A DNA stretch of 64,000 bases, taken from assembly GCA_030426145.1 (NCBI GenBank), contig JAUHZF010000005.1, positions 1 through 64,000 of the forward strand, written 5' to 3'. Every line of letters begins with the position of its first letter. The first letter of the stretch is position 1. The DNA comes from Polyangia bacterium (lineage in GTDB: Bacteria; Myxococcota_A; Polyangia; Polyangiales; Polyangiaceae). Of this stretch, positions 16,663 to 26,082 are shown piece after piece. Both the position numbers and the translations under genes were made by a program. The notes under the pieces were generated by a model. That model ran no database searches. It saw only the letters and a list, made by a program, of their open reading frames with translations, and had not been told where the DNA came from.

Positions 16663-18411
16663 ATGAAAGCGAAGCGGAGAAACGCGAGGCGCAGGTGGGC
16701 GGTCGGCACGGTCGGCTGCCTCGCTCTGGTCGCCGGTTGTCGCGGCATCATCGGGGGCGACGAGCCCCCCGACGTGTCCGGTCCCGATCCCACGGGGTTG
16801 TCTTGCGACGAGAGCGCTGGGCCCACGGCGACCCCCATGCGGCGGCTGTCCCGGGAGCAGTACATCAACGCCATTCGCCACCTCGTGGGTGGCGAGGTGG
16901 CAGCCGACATCCAAGGCGCGCTCGACCGCGTGCCCCCCGACTCGCTCGACCCCGAGCACGGCCGTGACTACGCCACGCAAGACCAAGCCGTCTCGCAGGT
17001 GCACACCGACATCCACTGGGACGTCGCCACGGCGGCATCCTTGGCTGCGACCAACAGCCCAGAGCGGCTCGAGGCCCTCGCCGGCACCTGCGCGACGGAC
17101 GGAGACCAAGGCAACGACGAGGCCTGTGTGCGTGACTTCGTGCGCGACTTCGGGCGTCGCGCGCTCCGTCGGCCCCTCTCCGACGAAGAGATCGCCTTCT
17201 TCAGCGAAGACGCCCTCGGAAGCGCCACCGACGTGTCCGCCGCGTCCTTCGCCGACCGGCTGGTCGCGCTTCTGCAGGCGCCCCAGTTCATCTTCCGCAT
17301 CGAAGACGGAGCGGACGCCACCGAGGACGACGCCGACCTCTTTCCTCTCACCGGCTACGAGCTCGCAGGTCGCCTCGCCTTCCACTTCTGGCAGGCCCCC
17401 CCCGATGACGCGTTGCTCGAGGCGGCGGCCGACGGCTCGCTCGAAACCGACGAGGGCTTCCGGGCCCAGCTTTCGCGCCTCATGGCCGATCCCCGCTTCG
17501 ATGCCGCCCTGCACAACCTCGTCACCGGCTGGTTGAGGCTGCAGGACACGCCCGAGTACGCCGGACTGGACCAGAACGCGCAGTTCATGGCCTTCGCCAA
17601 CGGTATCGAGCCCAACGATGCGCTCGGGTCATCCATGCGCACCGAGGTCGAACGCCTCTTCGCCTACTACGCCCGGCAGGGCACCTTCCGCGACCTGATG
17701 ATGTCGGACCGCTCTTTCGCGACCGACGAGGCCCTAGCCAGCATCTACGAGGTTCCCGTTTGGGACGGCGAGGGCGAGCCCCCCGTCTTCGACGACCCAC
17801 GTCGCGTCGGCCTTCTCACCCGAGCTGCCTTCGTCGCCGCCGCCTCCTCGCGGAGCCATCCCATCCTGCGAGGGGTCAAGATCCGGCAGCGCGTGCTTTG
17901 CTCCGAGCTACCGCCGCCCCCCGCCAATGCGGGCATGGATGCGCCGACCGACGCCGACCTGGTCACGTCGCGGGAGTTCGCTGAGAACCTCACGCAGTCG
18001 TCCAACGAATGCTCCGTCTGCCACGACATGATCAACCCCCCGGGCTTCGTGCTCGGCCACTTCGACGCGCTCGGACGGTTGCAAGAAGAGGAGTCGCTCT
18101 ACGCCACCGACGGCAGTTTGCTCGCCACGCTGCCCATCGACACCGAGGCCACGATCTCCATCACTCCTGGCGAAGAGACGACGATGAGCGACCCGGCCTC
18201 GCTGAGTGAGGCCATCGTGCAGAACGACGCTGCCCAGACCTGCCTCGCGCGTCACTACTTTCGTTTCGCCTACGGCCGCACCGAGGACATGGACGCCGAC
18301 GGGTGCCAGCTTCGAAGCCTGCGCGACAGTCTCATCGACGGAACCATCGAAGACATGATGATGCAGATCGCACTGCGACCCGAGTTCAAGCTTCGCCGGA
18401 GGGAACCATGA
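16663..18411 (+). CDS. DUF1592/DUF1588 family protein with a CxxCH motif
   Basis: 582 aa. The N-terminus MKAKRRNARRRWAVG... ends in the lipobox LVAGC. The chain then shows, in order, the DUF1587-like motif MRRLSREQYINAIRHL, the DUF1595-like FGRRALRRPLSDEEI, the DUF1592 core (TGYELAGRLAFHFW), the DUF1588 part (RVGLLTRAAFVAAASS and HPILRGVKIRQRVLC) and a DUF1585-like end (ARHYFRFAYGR). CSVCH, a c-type heme-binding motif, occurs in the DUF1588 part. This family is common in Myxococcota and Planctomycetes and is nearly always followed by a DUF1552 gene, as here (4-base overlap). Function unestablished; export and possible heme suggest an envelope redox role. Confidence 0.9.
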   Translation: MKAKRRNARRRWAVGTVGCLALVAGCRGIIGGDEPPDVSGPDPTGLSCDESAGPTATPMRRLSREQYINAIRHLVGGEVAADIQGALDRVPPDSLDPEHGRDYATQDQAVSQVHTDIHWDVATAASLAATNSPERLEALAGTCATDGDQGNDEACVRDFVRDFGRRALRRPLSDEEIAFFSEDALGSATDVSAASFADRLVALLQAPQFIFRIEDGADATEDDADLFPLTGYELAGRLAFHFWQAPPDDALLEAAADGSLETDEGFRAQLSRLMADPRFDAALHNLVTGWLRLQDTPEYAGLDQNAQFMAFANGIEPNDALGSSMRTEVERLFAYYARQGTFRDLMMSDRSFATDEALASIYEVPVWDGEGEPPVFDDPRRVGLLTRAAFVAAASSRSHPILRGVKIRQRVLCSELPPPPANAGMDAPTDADLVTSREFAENLTQSSNECSVCHDMINPPGFVLGHFDALGRLQEEESLYATDGSLLATLPIDTEATISITPGEETTMSDPASLSEAIVQNDAAQTCLARHYFRFAYGRTEDMDADGCQLRSLRDSLIDGTIEDMMMQIALRPEFKLRRREP

Positions 18412-19958
18412 TCAAGACGGTCGGAAGACGACAGTTTCTCGTCGGCAGCACCTGCACCCTCGCCATTCCGCTGCTCGGCTCCCTCTTGCCGCGCACGGCC
18501 GAGGCGGCGGCGTGCGCCCAAGCGCCCCTGCGGTTCGTGACCATGTGGACGGGCCACGGCGGCGTGTGGCGGCAGAACATGTATCCCGCCGACGCGGTCT
18601 ACGACCAGCAGATGGCCCTCTACCCGGGGCACGACATCCATTACGGCGCCCTGCAGCGCGAGGTCCAAGACGGCTTGGCTCGCCTCAGCCCCGTGCTCGA
18701 GGCGAGCGACGCGACCCTCACCGACACCCTGGTCGGAAAGATGATGGTGCTCAATGGCTTCGACATCAGCCAGTACATGGGTCACCACACCGGCGGCACG
18801 CTCGGGAACTACGGCCAGAAGACCACCGACAACGGCAACGTCAGTCGTCCGACCATCGACCAGGTGATGGCCTACTCGTCGAGCTTCTACCCGGATCTTT
18901 CGACGGTGAAGAAGCGCTCGATGCACATCGGCACCAACAAGCACGGTGCGCTCTCCTTTGGCTACGCCAACCCCAACGACCCGAGCAGCGGCGTCATCGA
19001 GGTGCCCGTCGCGAACAAGTCACTCGAGCTGTTCAACGAGATCTTCGTGCCGCCCGATGACGGTGAGCCCACGCGTCCTCTCATGGTCGACCGCGTCATC
19101 GAGAGCTACCGACGGCTCACGAAGGGCACCTTCGGTCACGCCGCGCGCCTGTCGTCGAGCGATCGGCAGCGGCTCGAAGCGCACATCGAACGGCTCTACG
19201 AAGTCCAGCGGCGCCTCAACGTACAGGCGAGCTGCGAAAACGTCGCCGTGCCCACCGAAGAGGCGGACAGCTACCCGAATGGCGCTTATGGCACCGACCT
19301 GTCGGGCATGGGTCAGCACTACAGCCTCTACAACGACGTGGTCATCGCGGCTTTTGCGTGCGGCACGTCGCGGATCGCCATCTACAAGGCGACGGAGAAG
19401 TTCTCCAACGACGTCGCGCCCGGCGATTGGCACGACCTCGTGGCCCACCAGGCTCAGGACAACCAGGTGGCTCAGGACACGCTCGTCGAATCGAAGCGCT
19501 ACTTCTTCGAGCACGCCTTCCTCGACCTCGTGAGCAAGATGGACGGGGTCGTGGATGCGGATGGCAACACCATGCTCGACAACTCTCTGGCCATGTGGAC
19601 CCAGGAGTCGGGGAACCTGACCCACCACAGCATCTGCATCCCGGTCATCACGGCCGGAAGCGCGGGCGGGTTCTTCAAGCCGGGTCACGCGGTCGACTTC
19701 CGCAATCGGGCGAGTAATGCGCTCATCAAGTCGACCACGGCCGGCGAGGCGCTCGAGCGCAAGCCTGGCATCCTGTACAACCGCTGGCTCGCCAACGTGC
19801 TGCAATCGATGTGCATCACGCCCGACGAGTACGAAACCAACGGCACCCCGGGCTACGGCGACGTCATTCGGCAGGTCAACGGTGGCTTCAACGCCGAGGC
19901 GTGCTGGCCCGACCGCGTCTACGCCGACGCGAGTGACCCCCTGCCCATCATCACCTGA
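18408..19958 (+). CDS. DUF1552 family exported protein (Tat signal)
   Basis: 516 aa. The N-terminus (GRRQFLVGSTCTLAIPLLGS) has a twin-arginine-type signal, so the folded protein is exported. The body matches DUF1552 proteins (RFVTMWTGHGGVW near the start, conserved GTSRIAIYKAT in the second half). The ATG overlaps the stop of the DUF1592 gene. Relatives are distantly related to the sulfatase/alkaline phosphatase-like DUF1501 proteins, but no activity is established. Probably acts with the DUF1592 protein. Confidence 0.9.
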   Translation: MIKTVGRRQFLVGSTCTLAIPLLGSLLPRTAEAAACAQAPLRFVTMWTGHGGVWRQNMYPADAVYDQQMALYPGHDIHYGALQREVQDGLARLSPVLEASDATLTDTLVGKMMVLNGFDISQYMGHHTGGTLGNYGQKTTDNGNVSRPTIDQVMAYSSSFYPDLSTVKKRSMHIGTNKHGALSFGYANPNDPSSGVIEVPVANKSLELFNEIFVPPDDGEPTRPLMVDRVIESYRRLTKGTFGHAARLSSSDRQRLEAHIERLYEVQRRLNVQASCENVAVPTEEADSYPNGAYGTDLSGMGQHYSLYNDVVIAAFACGTSRIAIYKATEKFSNDVAPGDWHDLVAHQAQDNQVAQDTLVESKRYFFEHAFLDLVSKMDGVVDADGNTMLDNSLAMWTQESGNLTHHSICIPVITAGSAGGFFKPGHAVDFRNRASNALIKSTTAGEALERKPGILYNRWLANVLQSMCITPDEYETNGTPGYGDVIRQVNGGFNAEACWPDRVYADASDPLPIIT

Positions 19959-19961
19959 GCC

Positions 19962-21146
19962 ATGCTTCGTACGAATCTCCTGTTTTTGCCCCTCGTCTTC
20001 GTTTCCCTCATCGCCTGCGGCGGGGCAGAGGAGCCGTCCGTGGAGGCGCAGGGCGCGGGTGGCGGCACCACGAGCCAAGGGCCTTCGACGTCTGCCACGG
20101 GCGGTGGAGGTGTGGGCGGGCAAGGTGTTGGCGGTGCCGGAGGCGGCCAAGCGCCAGAGGGCGTCGTGCCCATCGCCCTCGCGCTCGGCAACGGCCGCAT
20201 CGCCACGTCGTGTGACCGCGGTGCGTCGTACGCCCAGGATTGGATCATCGCCAGCGACGCGAGCGACCATCACCCATATGCCATGGCGGCAGGCGCCGCC
20301 TTTCACGAGGGGGTCTTCGTAGTCGGAACGGGATGGGGCTACCCGGGCCACGTCCTTCGTTCCGACAATGGCATCGATTGGGAAGACCTCCCAGCCGAGC
20401 GCTTCCATTGGGCCGACCAGACCACGCACATGCCTGATGGAGCGGTGGCAGTCATGTTCCACAACGGCACGCGCTTCGTGCTCATCACGGAACGACGGCG
20501 TCTCTTCTCCATGGATGGGCGTGACTGGTTCGAAGAAGGTGAGCAGCTCCCCTACGAGATGTTCCACCTGCGCTCCCATCATTTCGTCGATGAGCTCGGC
20601 GCGCACTTCCTGAGGGGAGAGAACTCGAACAAGCAGGTGCAATGGTTGGCCACCAGCACCGACGGGGGCCTCACCTACCAGATGCTGCCCGGCGGCTCGG
20701 GCTTCGACTTCGCATGCACCGCGCGGATGGAATACGCCCACGGCACCCTCATGGCACCTGGGGGCGATGGCTACTGCCGCTCCACCGACGGAGGCGCGAC
20801 GTGGAGCTACCACGCCGCACCGATGAAGGTCTCGACCTTCTATCCCACCGATTCGGGGTGGGTGACCATGGGCGGCTACCGAAGCACGATGCTCGAGAGC
20901 AGCGACGGCCTCACCTGGCAGGAGTCGACGGTGGCCAATGGGATGCGTTTCTCCGCCGGCGGCTACTCCGCTTATTTGGACTACTACGTCGCGGCGAGCC
21001 ACCAGAACGAAGAGTTCTACCGCAGTGATGACGGTGTGACGTGGACCGCGCTTCCCGAGGTCGCGGCCGCCGAGGTTCCCGACATTCGGCACGTCGTCTT
21101 CGGTTGGGGCAAGCCCTCGGCCCTATGTCCGTTGCCGGCTGACTGA
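19962..21146 (+). CDS. Lipoprotein with Asp-box (BNR) beta-propeller repeats
   Basis: 394 aa. Lipobox LIAC is followed by a Gly-rich linker (about 25-65). The body holds repeated Asp-box motifs (S/T-x-D-x-G-x-T-W): RSDNGIDW, STDGGLTY, STDGGATWSYH, SSDGLTWQ, RSDDGVTW, typical of sialidase-like propellers. No sialidase catalytic set is evident, so a binding or scaffold role is likelier. Three bases after the DUF1552 stop, so it forms an operon with the DUF1592/DUF1552 pair. Confidence 0.85.
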   Translation: MLRTNLLFLPLVFVSLIACGGAEEPSVEAQGAGGGTTSQGPSTSATGGGGVGGQGVGGAGGGQAPEGVVPIALALGNGRIATSCDRGASYAQDWIIASDASDHHPYAMAAGAAFHEGVFVVGTGWGYPGHVLRSDNGIDWEDLPAERFHWADQTTHMPDGAVAVMFHNGTRFVLITERRRLFSMDGRDWFEEGEQLPYEMFHLRSHHFVDELGAHFLRGENSNKQVQWLATSTDGGLTYQMLPGGSGFDFACTARMEYAHGTLMAPGGDGYCRSTDGGATWSYHAAPMKVSTFYPTDSGWVTMGGYRSTMLESSDGLTWQESTVANGMRFSAGGYSAYLDYYVAASHQNEEFYRSDDGVTWTALPEVAAAEVPDIRHVVFGWGKPSALCPLPAD

Positions 21147-21171
21147 TGCCCATACCGGTCCGGCGGGCACC

Positions 21172-21771
21172 TCACTTTTGGCACTCGCCGTCGCGAGACG
21201 GTTCCCGGCTACAGCTCGACGCGCCGGGGCGTGGTCCGTGGTCGTTGAGGCACTGGTCGTCGCACGAGCTGCTCATGCCGCATCCGCTGATGCAACTCAT
21301 GAGGCGACCCGGCTCTCCAATGCAGATCGATAGGTCCTGGCTGCTCGGGCAGTCGTAGAAGGCCCCGTTGACGCAACACCGGGCGCTGAAGGAGCTGTCG
21401 CCCTCGGGCGCGGGCGCTGGAGCTGGTGATGGCGGAGGGGGCGCTTCGGCGGTGTGCGGGGCGGGCGCGGGTTGGGGATCGGTGCACACGACCTCACTGC
21501 CTCGCATGTCGCAGGTGCCCTCTGGCGTTTGGGCGCAGACGTAGCCGTCACCCGGGCTGAGCTTGCAGTCGTAACCGCAGGTTTCGGTGCCGTTCGGGTT
21601 CAGATGGCATGTCGGCTCTTCGGCCGGGGCGGATGAGCCGCCGGCGGTTTGTGGACCCATGCTGAAGATCCCAGGTCCGGTGAGCTTGCCGCAGCCGGCG
21701 GCCGCCACCAGAAACACAGCCAGCCATGGAGCGCGGGTGGTCCGCGACGACGACGCTTCTCTACTCTTCAC
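21172..21771 (-). CDS. Small Cys-rich lipoprotein
   Basis: 199 aa. I use the GTG at 21771, which has a GGAGG five bases upstream. The N-terminus VKSREASSSRTTRAPWLAVF leads to the lipobox AAAGC. A Pro/Ala linker (about 100-130) separates two Cys-rich parts with about 16 Cys in total, suggesting disulfide-stabilised small modules. No family recognised. It faces the DUF1592 operon convergently. Confidence 0.75.
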   Translation of the reverse strand: MKSREASSSRTTRAPWLAVFLVAAAGCGKLTGPGIFSMGPQTAGGSSAPAEEPTCHLNPNGTETCGYDCKLSPGDGYVCAQTPEGTCDMRGSEVVCTDPQPAPAPHTAEAPPPPSPAPAPAPEGDSSFSARCCVNGAFYDCPSSQDLSICIGEPGRLMSCISGCGMSSSCDDQCLNDHGPRPGASSCSREPSRDGECQK

Positions 21772-21943
21772 GATTGCCTCCGTGATGGGGGGGAGGGCCA
21801 GAAGGAAGGAAGCAGGCCCTCGTGGAACACCGGGGCAAGTGCTGCCACCCGGTGCGGTCGATCCAAAGCAGTCGTCGCCGCTTCGAGATCCATCACGCCG
21901 ACCGCACGATCGCGTCGTCTCGCGGAGGACTGGATCGCGTCCT

Positions 21944-23275
21944 CTAGCGCATCTCGAAGAGCTCCTGGTGGAACCGGTCGGAGGGGAGGCCGGCCGCGAC
22001 CAGGTCGCGCTGGAGGCTCTGGCCGAACGCGGTGGGACCGCAGAACCAGAAGCTCGCACTGTCCCAGTCGGGGACCATGTCGCGCAGCCGTTGGGCATTC
22101 AACCGGTCGGCGTCCTGGCCGGTGAGCACCAGGTGCAGCCTGACGTTGGCCGCGTCGGCGGCACGCTGCAGGCGTTGACGCGCCTGCTCATCGAGGTCGT
22201 TGGCGGAGTGGAGCAGGTCGATGGATTGCTGGTGGGGGGCTTTGGCCAGCTCCTCGAGACGCGCGAGAAAGGCCGTGATGCCGATGCCCCCGCCGACCCA
22301 GATCTGACGTTCCCCTTCATCGAAGGTGAAGCGGCCGTAGGGTCCTTCGATGACGGCACGATCTCCCTCCTTCAGCCGCTGGGGCAGCGCGTTGGTGTAA
22401 TCGCCGAGCGCCTTGCTCATGAATACCAGCTCGGTGGTGGCCGGGTCCCAGGCGGAGGTGATGGTAAAGGGGTGGTGTCCCTCTTCCGGATGGAACGTGA
22501 CGAAGGCGAACTGCCCCGGTCGATGTCCTTTCCAGCCCTCCTCGACGCGCAGGCGCGTCTCCAGCACACCAGCCTCTGGGTGATGGGTCAGGCTGGTGAT
22601 CGTGGCTGCCACCTTGCCACGAGGCCAGCGGAGCCCGCGAAGCACGCTCAGCGCCGACAGGGTGCCGGCGAGCAACAAGACCGCGAGCACGATGCCGATG
22701 GGCTGCGTCCAGTACGCGCGCCGCGCCAGGATCACGGCGTGGAAGACCAGGGCGAGGTAGGGGAACACCAGCAGCCAGTGGATCTTCGCGAAGAGGCGGT
22801 AGGGGAATCGCTTGATGAGCGCCAGCGCGATGAGCACGACGGCGGCGTAGAAGCAGATCTCACCCACCTGCTCGGCCGTGTGGCGTTGATCGCGGAAGAA
22901 CTGCTCCACCGCGCCGAGGACCTCTTGCGGGGGTCGTGGTCCGCGCTTGCCGCGGGCGATGAGCCCCAGGCTCGAGAGCCACTTCGGCGTCTGCACGGCC
23001 AGCCAGTGGAGGACGCCGGCGGCCAGGCCTCCGACCCCCAGCCACTTGTGCAGCCGATAGGCCTTGTCGAGGCCACCGAGGCGGGTGTCGGCGACCTTCG
23101 GCCGAGCGGCGAGGACCATCGCGATGCTCATCGCACCGATGGCGAAGATCCCCGTGATCTGCAGGAGCGCGTTGCGAATGGCGATGAGCTCCAGCGCAGG
23201 CAGAGGCTCCGCGAGCAACCACAGTCCGGCCAGTGAGACGGCGACCGCAGTGAGTAGCAACTTGTTGTTCTTCAT
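21944..23275 (-). CDS. Ferric-reductase-like transmembrane flavin oxidoreductase
   Basis: 443 aa. Several transmembrane helices (about 5-215) with conserved His pairs (RLHKW, GVLHWLA, KIHWLL, VFHAV) suit heme coordination as in ferric reductase/NADPH oxidase cores. The C-terminal half has an FAD-binding barrel (GQFAFVTFHPEEG, HHPFTITSA, VIEGPYGRF) and an NAD(P)-binding domain (VGGGIGITAF, FWFCGPTAFG). It probably moves electrons from NAD(P)H through FAD and heme across the membrane. A divergent lipoprotein gene lies 204 bases away. Confidence 0.9.
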   Translation of the reverse strand: MKNNKLLLTAVAVSLAGLWLLAEPLPALELIAIRNALLQITGIFAIGAMSIAMVLAARPKVADTRLGGLDKAYRLHKWLGVGGLAAGVLHWLAVQTPKWLSSLGLIARGKRGPRPPQEVLGAVEQFFRDQRHTAEQVGEICFYAAVVLIALALIKRFPYRLFAKIHWLLVFPYLALVFHAVILARRAYWTQPIGIVLAVLLLAGTLSALSVLRGLRWPRGKVAATITSLTHHPEAGVLETRLRVEEGWKGHRPGQFAFVTFHPEEGHHPFTITSAWDPATTELVFMSKALGDYTNALPQRLKEGDRAVIEGPYGRFTFDEGERQIWVGGGIGITAFLARLEELAKAPHQQSIDLLHSANDLDEQARQRLQRAADAANVRLHLVLTGQDADRLNAQRLRDMVPDWDSASFWFCGPTAFGQSLQRDLVAAGLPSDRFHQELFEMR

Positions 23276-23479
23276 AGGCTTGCCTGGGCGGGCGCATCCG
23301 TGTGGGCCACGTGCGAGCCGCGCCAGAACCAACCTGGGGCCCCTACGTGATGCTTCCGTGGTCGCCATATGAAGAAGTGTGAACCACCCCTCGACACCCG
23401 AACCCATGGCTTCGCGGGGGATGGGAAGCGAGCCCGGCGACCCGGCTCGTCCCGCGCAGTCACGGTATGCTCGCGCCGC

Positions 23480-24202
23480 ATGCGACTGCTTCTCCTAGGG
23501 CTGGTGACGACGTGTCTGTTCGGATGCGAGGAGCGCGTGGACGCCAAGGTGTGCGGAGAGCACCTCCTGCTCATGCTCGATCGGCACGGCAACCCCCTCC
23601 GCACCTACGTGGAGGGCTGCGCCCAGGTCTACCGGAAGGGGACTTGCCGCGACGCGTGGATGGAAGCCGCGAGGGAGGAGGCTCCCGAACAGGCATCGCT
23701 GTCGGTCGACACTCGTCAGCACCTCGTGGCCCACGCCTGCGCCGCTGCCTACTGCAAAGACATCGACGGACCGGGGGCCTACTGCTCCGGCGACCCTCCC
23801 CAAGCCTTCGACGCCAGCGCTTGGTCGGAGCTGCACCACGCGATCCTCGACCACGAGCTCGAGAAGGAACCCACGCTTCACGCCGCGCTGCGCGGCACCT
23901 TCGTCCACGTGGCCAGGTCGGCGCTGCCGCTCGACAAGCCGACTGGCGCGGTGACGACGGTATTTTCTGTGGAGCTCTACGCCGACGGACGGGTGATGAT
24001 CGACGGCGATCCCGTGAGCGATGACGCCACCGTGGTGGCGCGCGCGAAGAAGGCGCTCGAGACCAACGACGCGCTGCGAGCCGTGATCCGCGCCGACAAA
24101 GCCGTGACCCACGGCAGGGTCATCTCCATGCTCGACCTCTTGAAGTCCGCCGGTGTGACGAAGATCGCCTTTGGCGTCGTCCCTGTGGCCTCGGCCCCTT
24201 GA
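23480..24202 (+). CDS. Lipoprotein carrying an ExbD/TolR-like periplasmic domain
   Basis: 240 aa. The N-terminus MRLLLLGLVTTCLFGC is a lipoprotein signal rather than the TM anchor of ExbD/TolR. Residues about 35-155 are Cys-containing and unrecognised. The last 80 residues match the ExbD/TolR periplasmic fold: FSVELYADGRVMIDGDPVS, AVIRADKAVTHGRVISMLDL, AGVTKIAF. No ExbB/TolQ or TonB gene is nearby. It is convergent with an AgmX/PglI-like lipoprotein gene 53 bases away. Perhaps it binds peptidoglycan or another envelope partner as TolR does; the role is inferred. Confidence 0.85.
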   Translation: MRLLLLGLVTTCLFGCEERVDAKVCGEHLLLMLDRHGNPLRTYVEGCAQVYRKGTCRDAWMEAAREEAPEQASLSVDTRQHLVAHACAAAYCKDIDGPGAYCSGDPPQAFDASAWSELHHAILDHELEKEPTLHAALRGTFVHVARSALPLDKPTGAVTTVFSVELYADGRVMIDGDPVSDDATVVARAKKALETNDALRAVIRADKAVTHGRVISMLDLLKSAGVTKIAFGVVPVASAP

Positions 24203-24255
24203 GCTCGTCCGTCGCTGACGCTGGTGGTTGGGCAGCGCACGTCGGAAGCCACATC

Positions 24256-25158
24256 TCAGGGCGTGATGACGCGAGCGAGAGAGACGTCGACATCGGCCTT
24301 CTTCTTCCCCTCGACGTCGACGAGAACCCGAATGGTCATGGGTTCGCGAGGCCGACCGCCTACTTCGAACGGAAGGAGGCTCAGGAGGCACTTCTCGAGG
24401 GTCTTGGTGACCCCCTCGACGGCGTCGGGGCGTTCGATGAGACCGTAGGCGCGGTCGGGGACGACGGAGAGGGACACGACGACGTGCTCAGGCGGCTCCC
24501 CCGGCATCTGATCCCCATAGCTGGCGGCGCGCCGGTAGCAGTTCTGGAGCGCTCCGGCGCGCTCGTCGAGCCGTGCGTCGAGCTCCTCCATCGACAGGGA
24601 AGGAACGTCGTCGGGGCCCGGGATCACCAGCGTCGTCACGAGAGCGGGTTCTCCTTGGTAGGACCCCCACGGGCACGGCTCCTTTCCGCACGACGCTTCC
24701 CCCGACGCGCCCGAGGACTGACGGTGAACCAGGGTGTAGGTGCCTGGCTCGAGGCTCGAGAGGTCGTAGGTCGTCACGAAGGCATGACCGCAAGAACCGC
24801 TCTGCGGACCCCGGTGCTCGAAGTGGGACGGGATCTTCAGCCGCCGCTTCCCCTGGTAGACCTCGAGCGCTTCGCCCGCGAGCGCGTGACTCGTGTCCTC
24901 CGTGCTGTCGAGAAAGAAGACTTCGATGTGGCCACCGGCAATCTCCTTCCGAATCCCCTCGTTGGTGGACCTGTCGAGCCACTTGGTGCGACCACCCCAG
25001 TTGGGGCGCCCCACACCAGACATGTGAAAGCTCGAGGTGCCGCTGAAGTCGCAGGGGTTGAAGGCGAGCGGAAACAAGACGGCCGCAAATCCCGGATGGC
25101 AGGCGACCGAGAGCATCGTCAGGCCGGCGAGGCCGAGGGAGAGCATCCACCGCTTCAC
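24256..25158 (-). CDS. Lipoprotein with an AgmX/PglI-type C-terminal domain
   Basis: About 300 aa from a GTG at 25158 (VKRWMLSLGLAGLTMLSVAC, giving a basic start and lipobox SVAC); an ATG at 25146 is possible. The middle (about 20-180) is unrecognised. The last 110 residues resemble the C-terminal domain of myxobacterial AgmX/PglI proteins: a helix with NCYRRA, beta strands (VVVSLSVV) and a second Cys in EKCLLSL, then FEVGG, the Cys pair probably forming a disulfide. Such domains resemble TonB-like periplasmic modules of gliding and transport machines. It is convergent with the ExbD-like lipoprotein. Confidence 0.75.
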   Translation of the reverse strand: MKRWMLSLGLAGLTMLSVACHPGFAAVLFPLAFNPCDFSGTSSFHMSGVGRPNWGGRTKWLDRSTNEGIRKEIAGGHIEVFFLDSTEDTSHALAGEALEVYQGKRRLKIPSHFEHRGPQSGSCGHAFVTTYDLSSLEPGTYTLVHRQSSGASGEASCGKEPCPWGSYQGEPALVTTLVIPGPDDVPSLSMEELDARLDERAGALQNCYRRAASYGDQMPGEPPEHVVVSLSVVPDRAYGLIERPDAVEGVTKTLEKCLLSLLPFEVGGRPREPMTIRVLVDVEGKKKADVDVSLARVITP

Positions 25159-25320
25159 GCGGCGATACTCGGGCTTCGAAGCGAAGGCCGCAACACAGCG
25201 GCATGGACGCGTCTTGCGCCCGGCGTGTTGCCGCAGGAGCCGTGGGCGCTCACTTCGGCGAGGAAAGTCCGTCGGGGGCACAGTGGGAAGCCCACGGCCA
25301 AGGTCACCGTAGGATCCATC

Positions 25321-25929
25321 ATGGTTCGCGTCGCATCGCTCGCACTGCTCGTCGTGGCCGTGGGTTGCGGCGATGGATCTGACGCAGGCGTTCCTGCCAC
25401 CGGTCCCATCGCAGACATCCATGGTGGCCCCGACCTGACACTGCAGGTCACGACCGAGGTCGGGCTTCCTTCGAGTGGCGGGCCTTGGGGATGGGTGAAC
25501 GACGTCCTCTTCTTCATCCCGAAGCGGCCCTACCTCGGGGTGAGGCTGACCTCGGCAGAACCCGGGAAGCTCTTCGCCGACGCCCCTCTCGGCAACACCT
25601 CGAGTCTGTCGGGGGAAGCGCGGCTGGAGGTGGGACGAGACGATGTGGTTCACTGCGTGAGCTCTGACGGCGCTCGACTGGCAGTCGGAATCCAGCCGGG
25701 CTCACAGAGCAGACCTTACGCCTGGTGCCCGGTGTACATCCACGCGGGCCGCGCTGTGGCCGCAACGTCAGTGCACGCCCAGAGCTGCGAAGAGGTCCTC
25801 GAGGGCATGGATCCTCTCGAGACCTGGCTCGATGAGCGGCGCCCTCGTGATGAGTCCTGCCGCATCGCGGCTTGGCTCGAGCTCGAGCTCGACTGCGCGG
25901 AGCATGGCGCCGGCGTCCCGATGCAGTGA
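25321..25929 (+). CDS. Small lipoprotein of unknown function
   Basis: 202 aa. The signal MVRVASLALLVVAVGC is a clear lipoprotein leader; the mature protein has five or six Cys and predicted beta character, with no family I know. An upstream 162-base divergent region separates it from the AgmX-like gene. An accidental RNase P-like 12-mer occurs at 25260-25271, discussed as rejected. Confidence 0.75.
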   Translation: MVRVASLALLVVAVGCGDGSDAGVPATGPIADIHGGPDLTLQVTTEVGLPSSGGPWGWVNDVLFFIPKRPYLGVRLTSAEPGKLFADAPLGNTSSLSGEARLEVGRDDVVHCVSSDGARLAVGIQPGSQSRPYAWCPVYIHAGRAVAATSVHAQSCEEVLEGMDPLETWLDERRPRDESCRIAAWLELELDCAEHGAGVPMQ

Positions 25930-26082
25930 CACCCCGTCGGCAAGAGGTCGGCAAGGCGTGTCGCGGCCCCAGCCTCGAGCCGGGTGGGCGCCGGATGGAT
26001 GGATCACCACAACGAGATCCATTGGCCCCCGGATTCCTAGATTGGCGGGCACCGCGTCGCTGAAGGCGATAAGGTCGCGGCG

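Noticed and set aside
15898-17514. Extension of the sigma-factor frame to 538 codons
   Set aside because: The extra 350 codons run antisense to the DUF1592 gene and have no domain; the ATG at 16452 starts a normal-length ECF sigma factor.
25260-25271. The 12-mer GAGGAAAGTCCG, typical of RNase P RNA
   Set aside because: No matching distal P4 strand or other conserved RNase P segments in the next 400 bases, and a good lipoprotein gene starts 50 bases later. Treated as chance.
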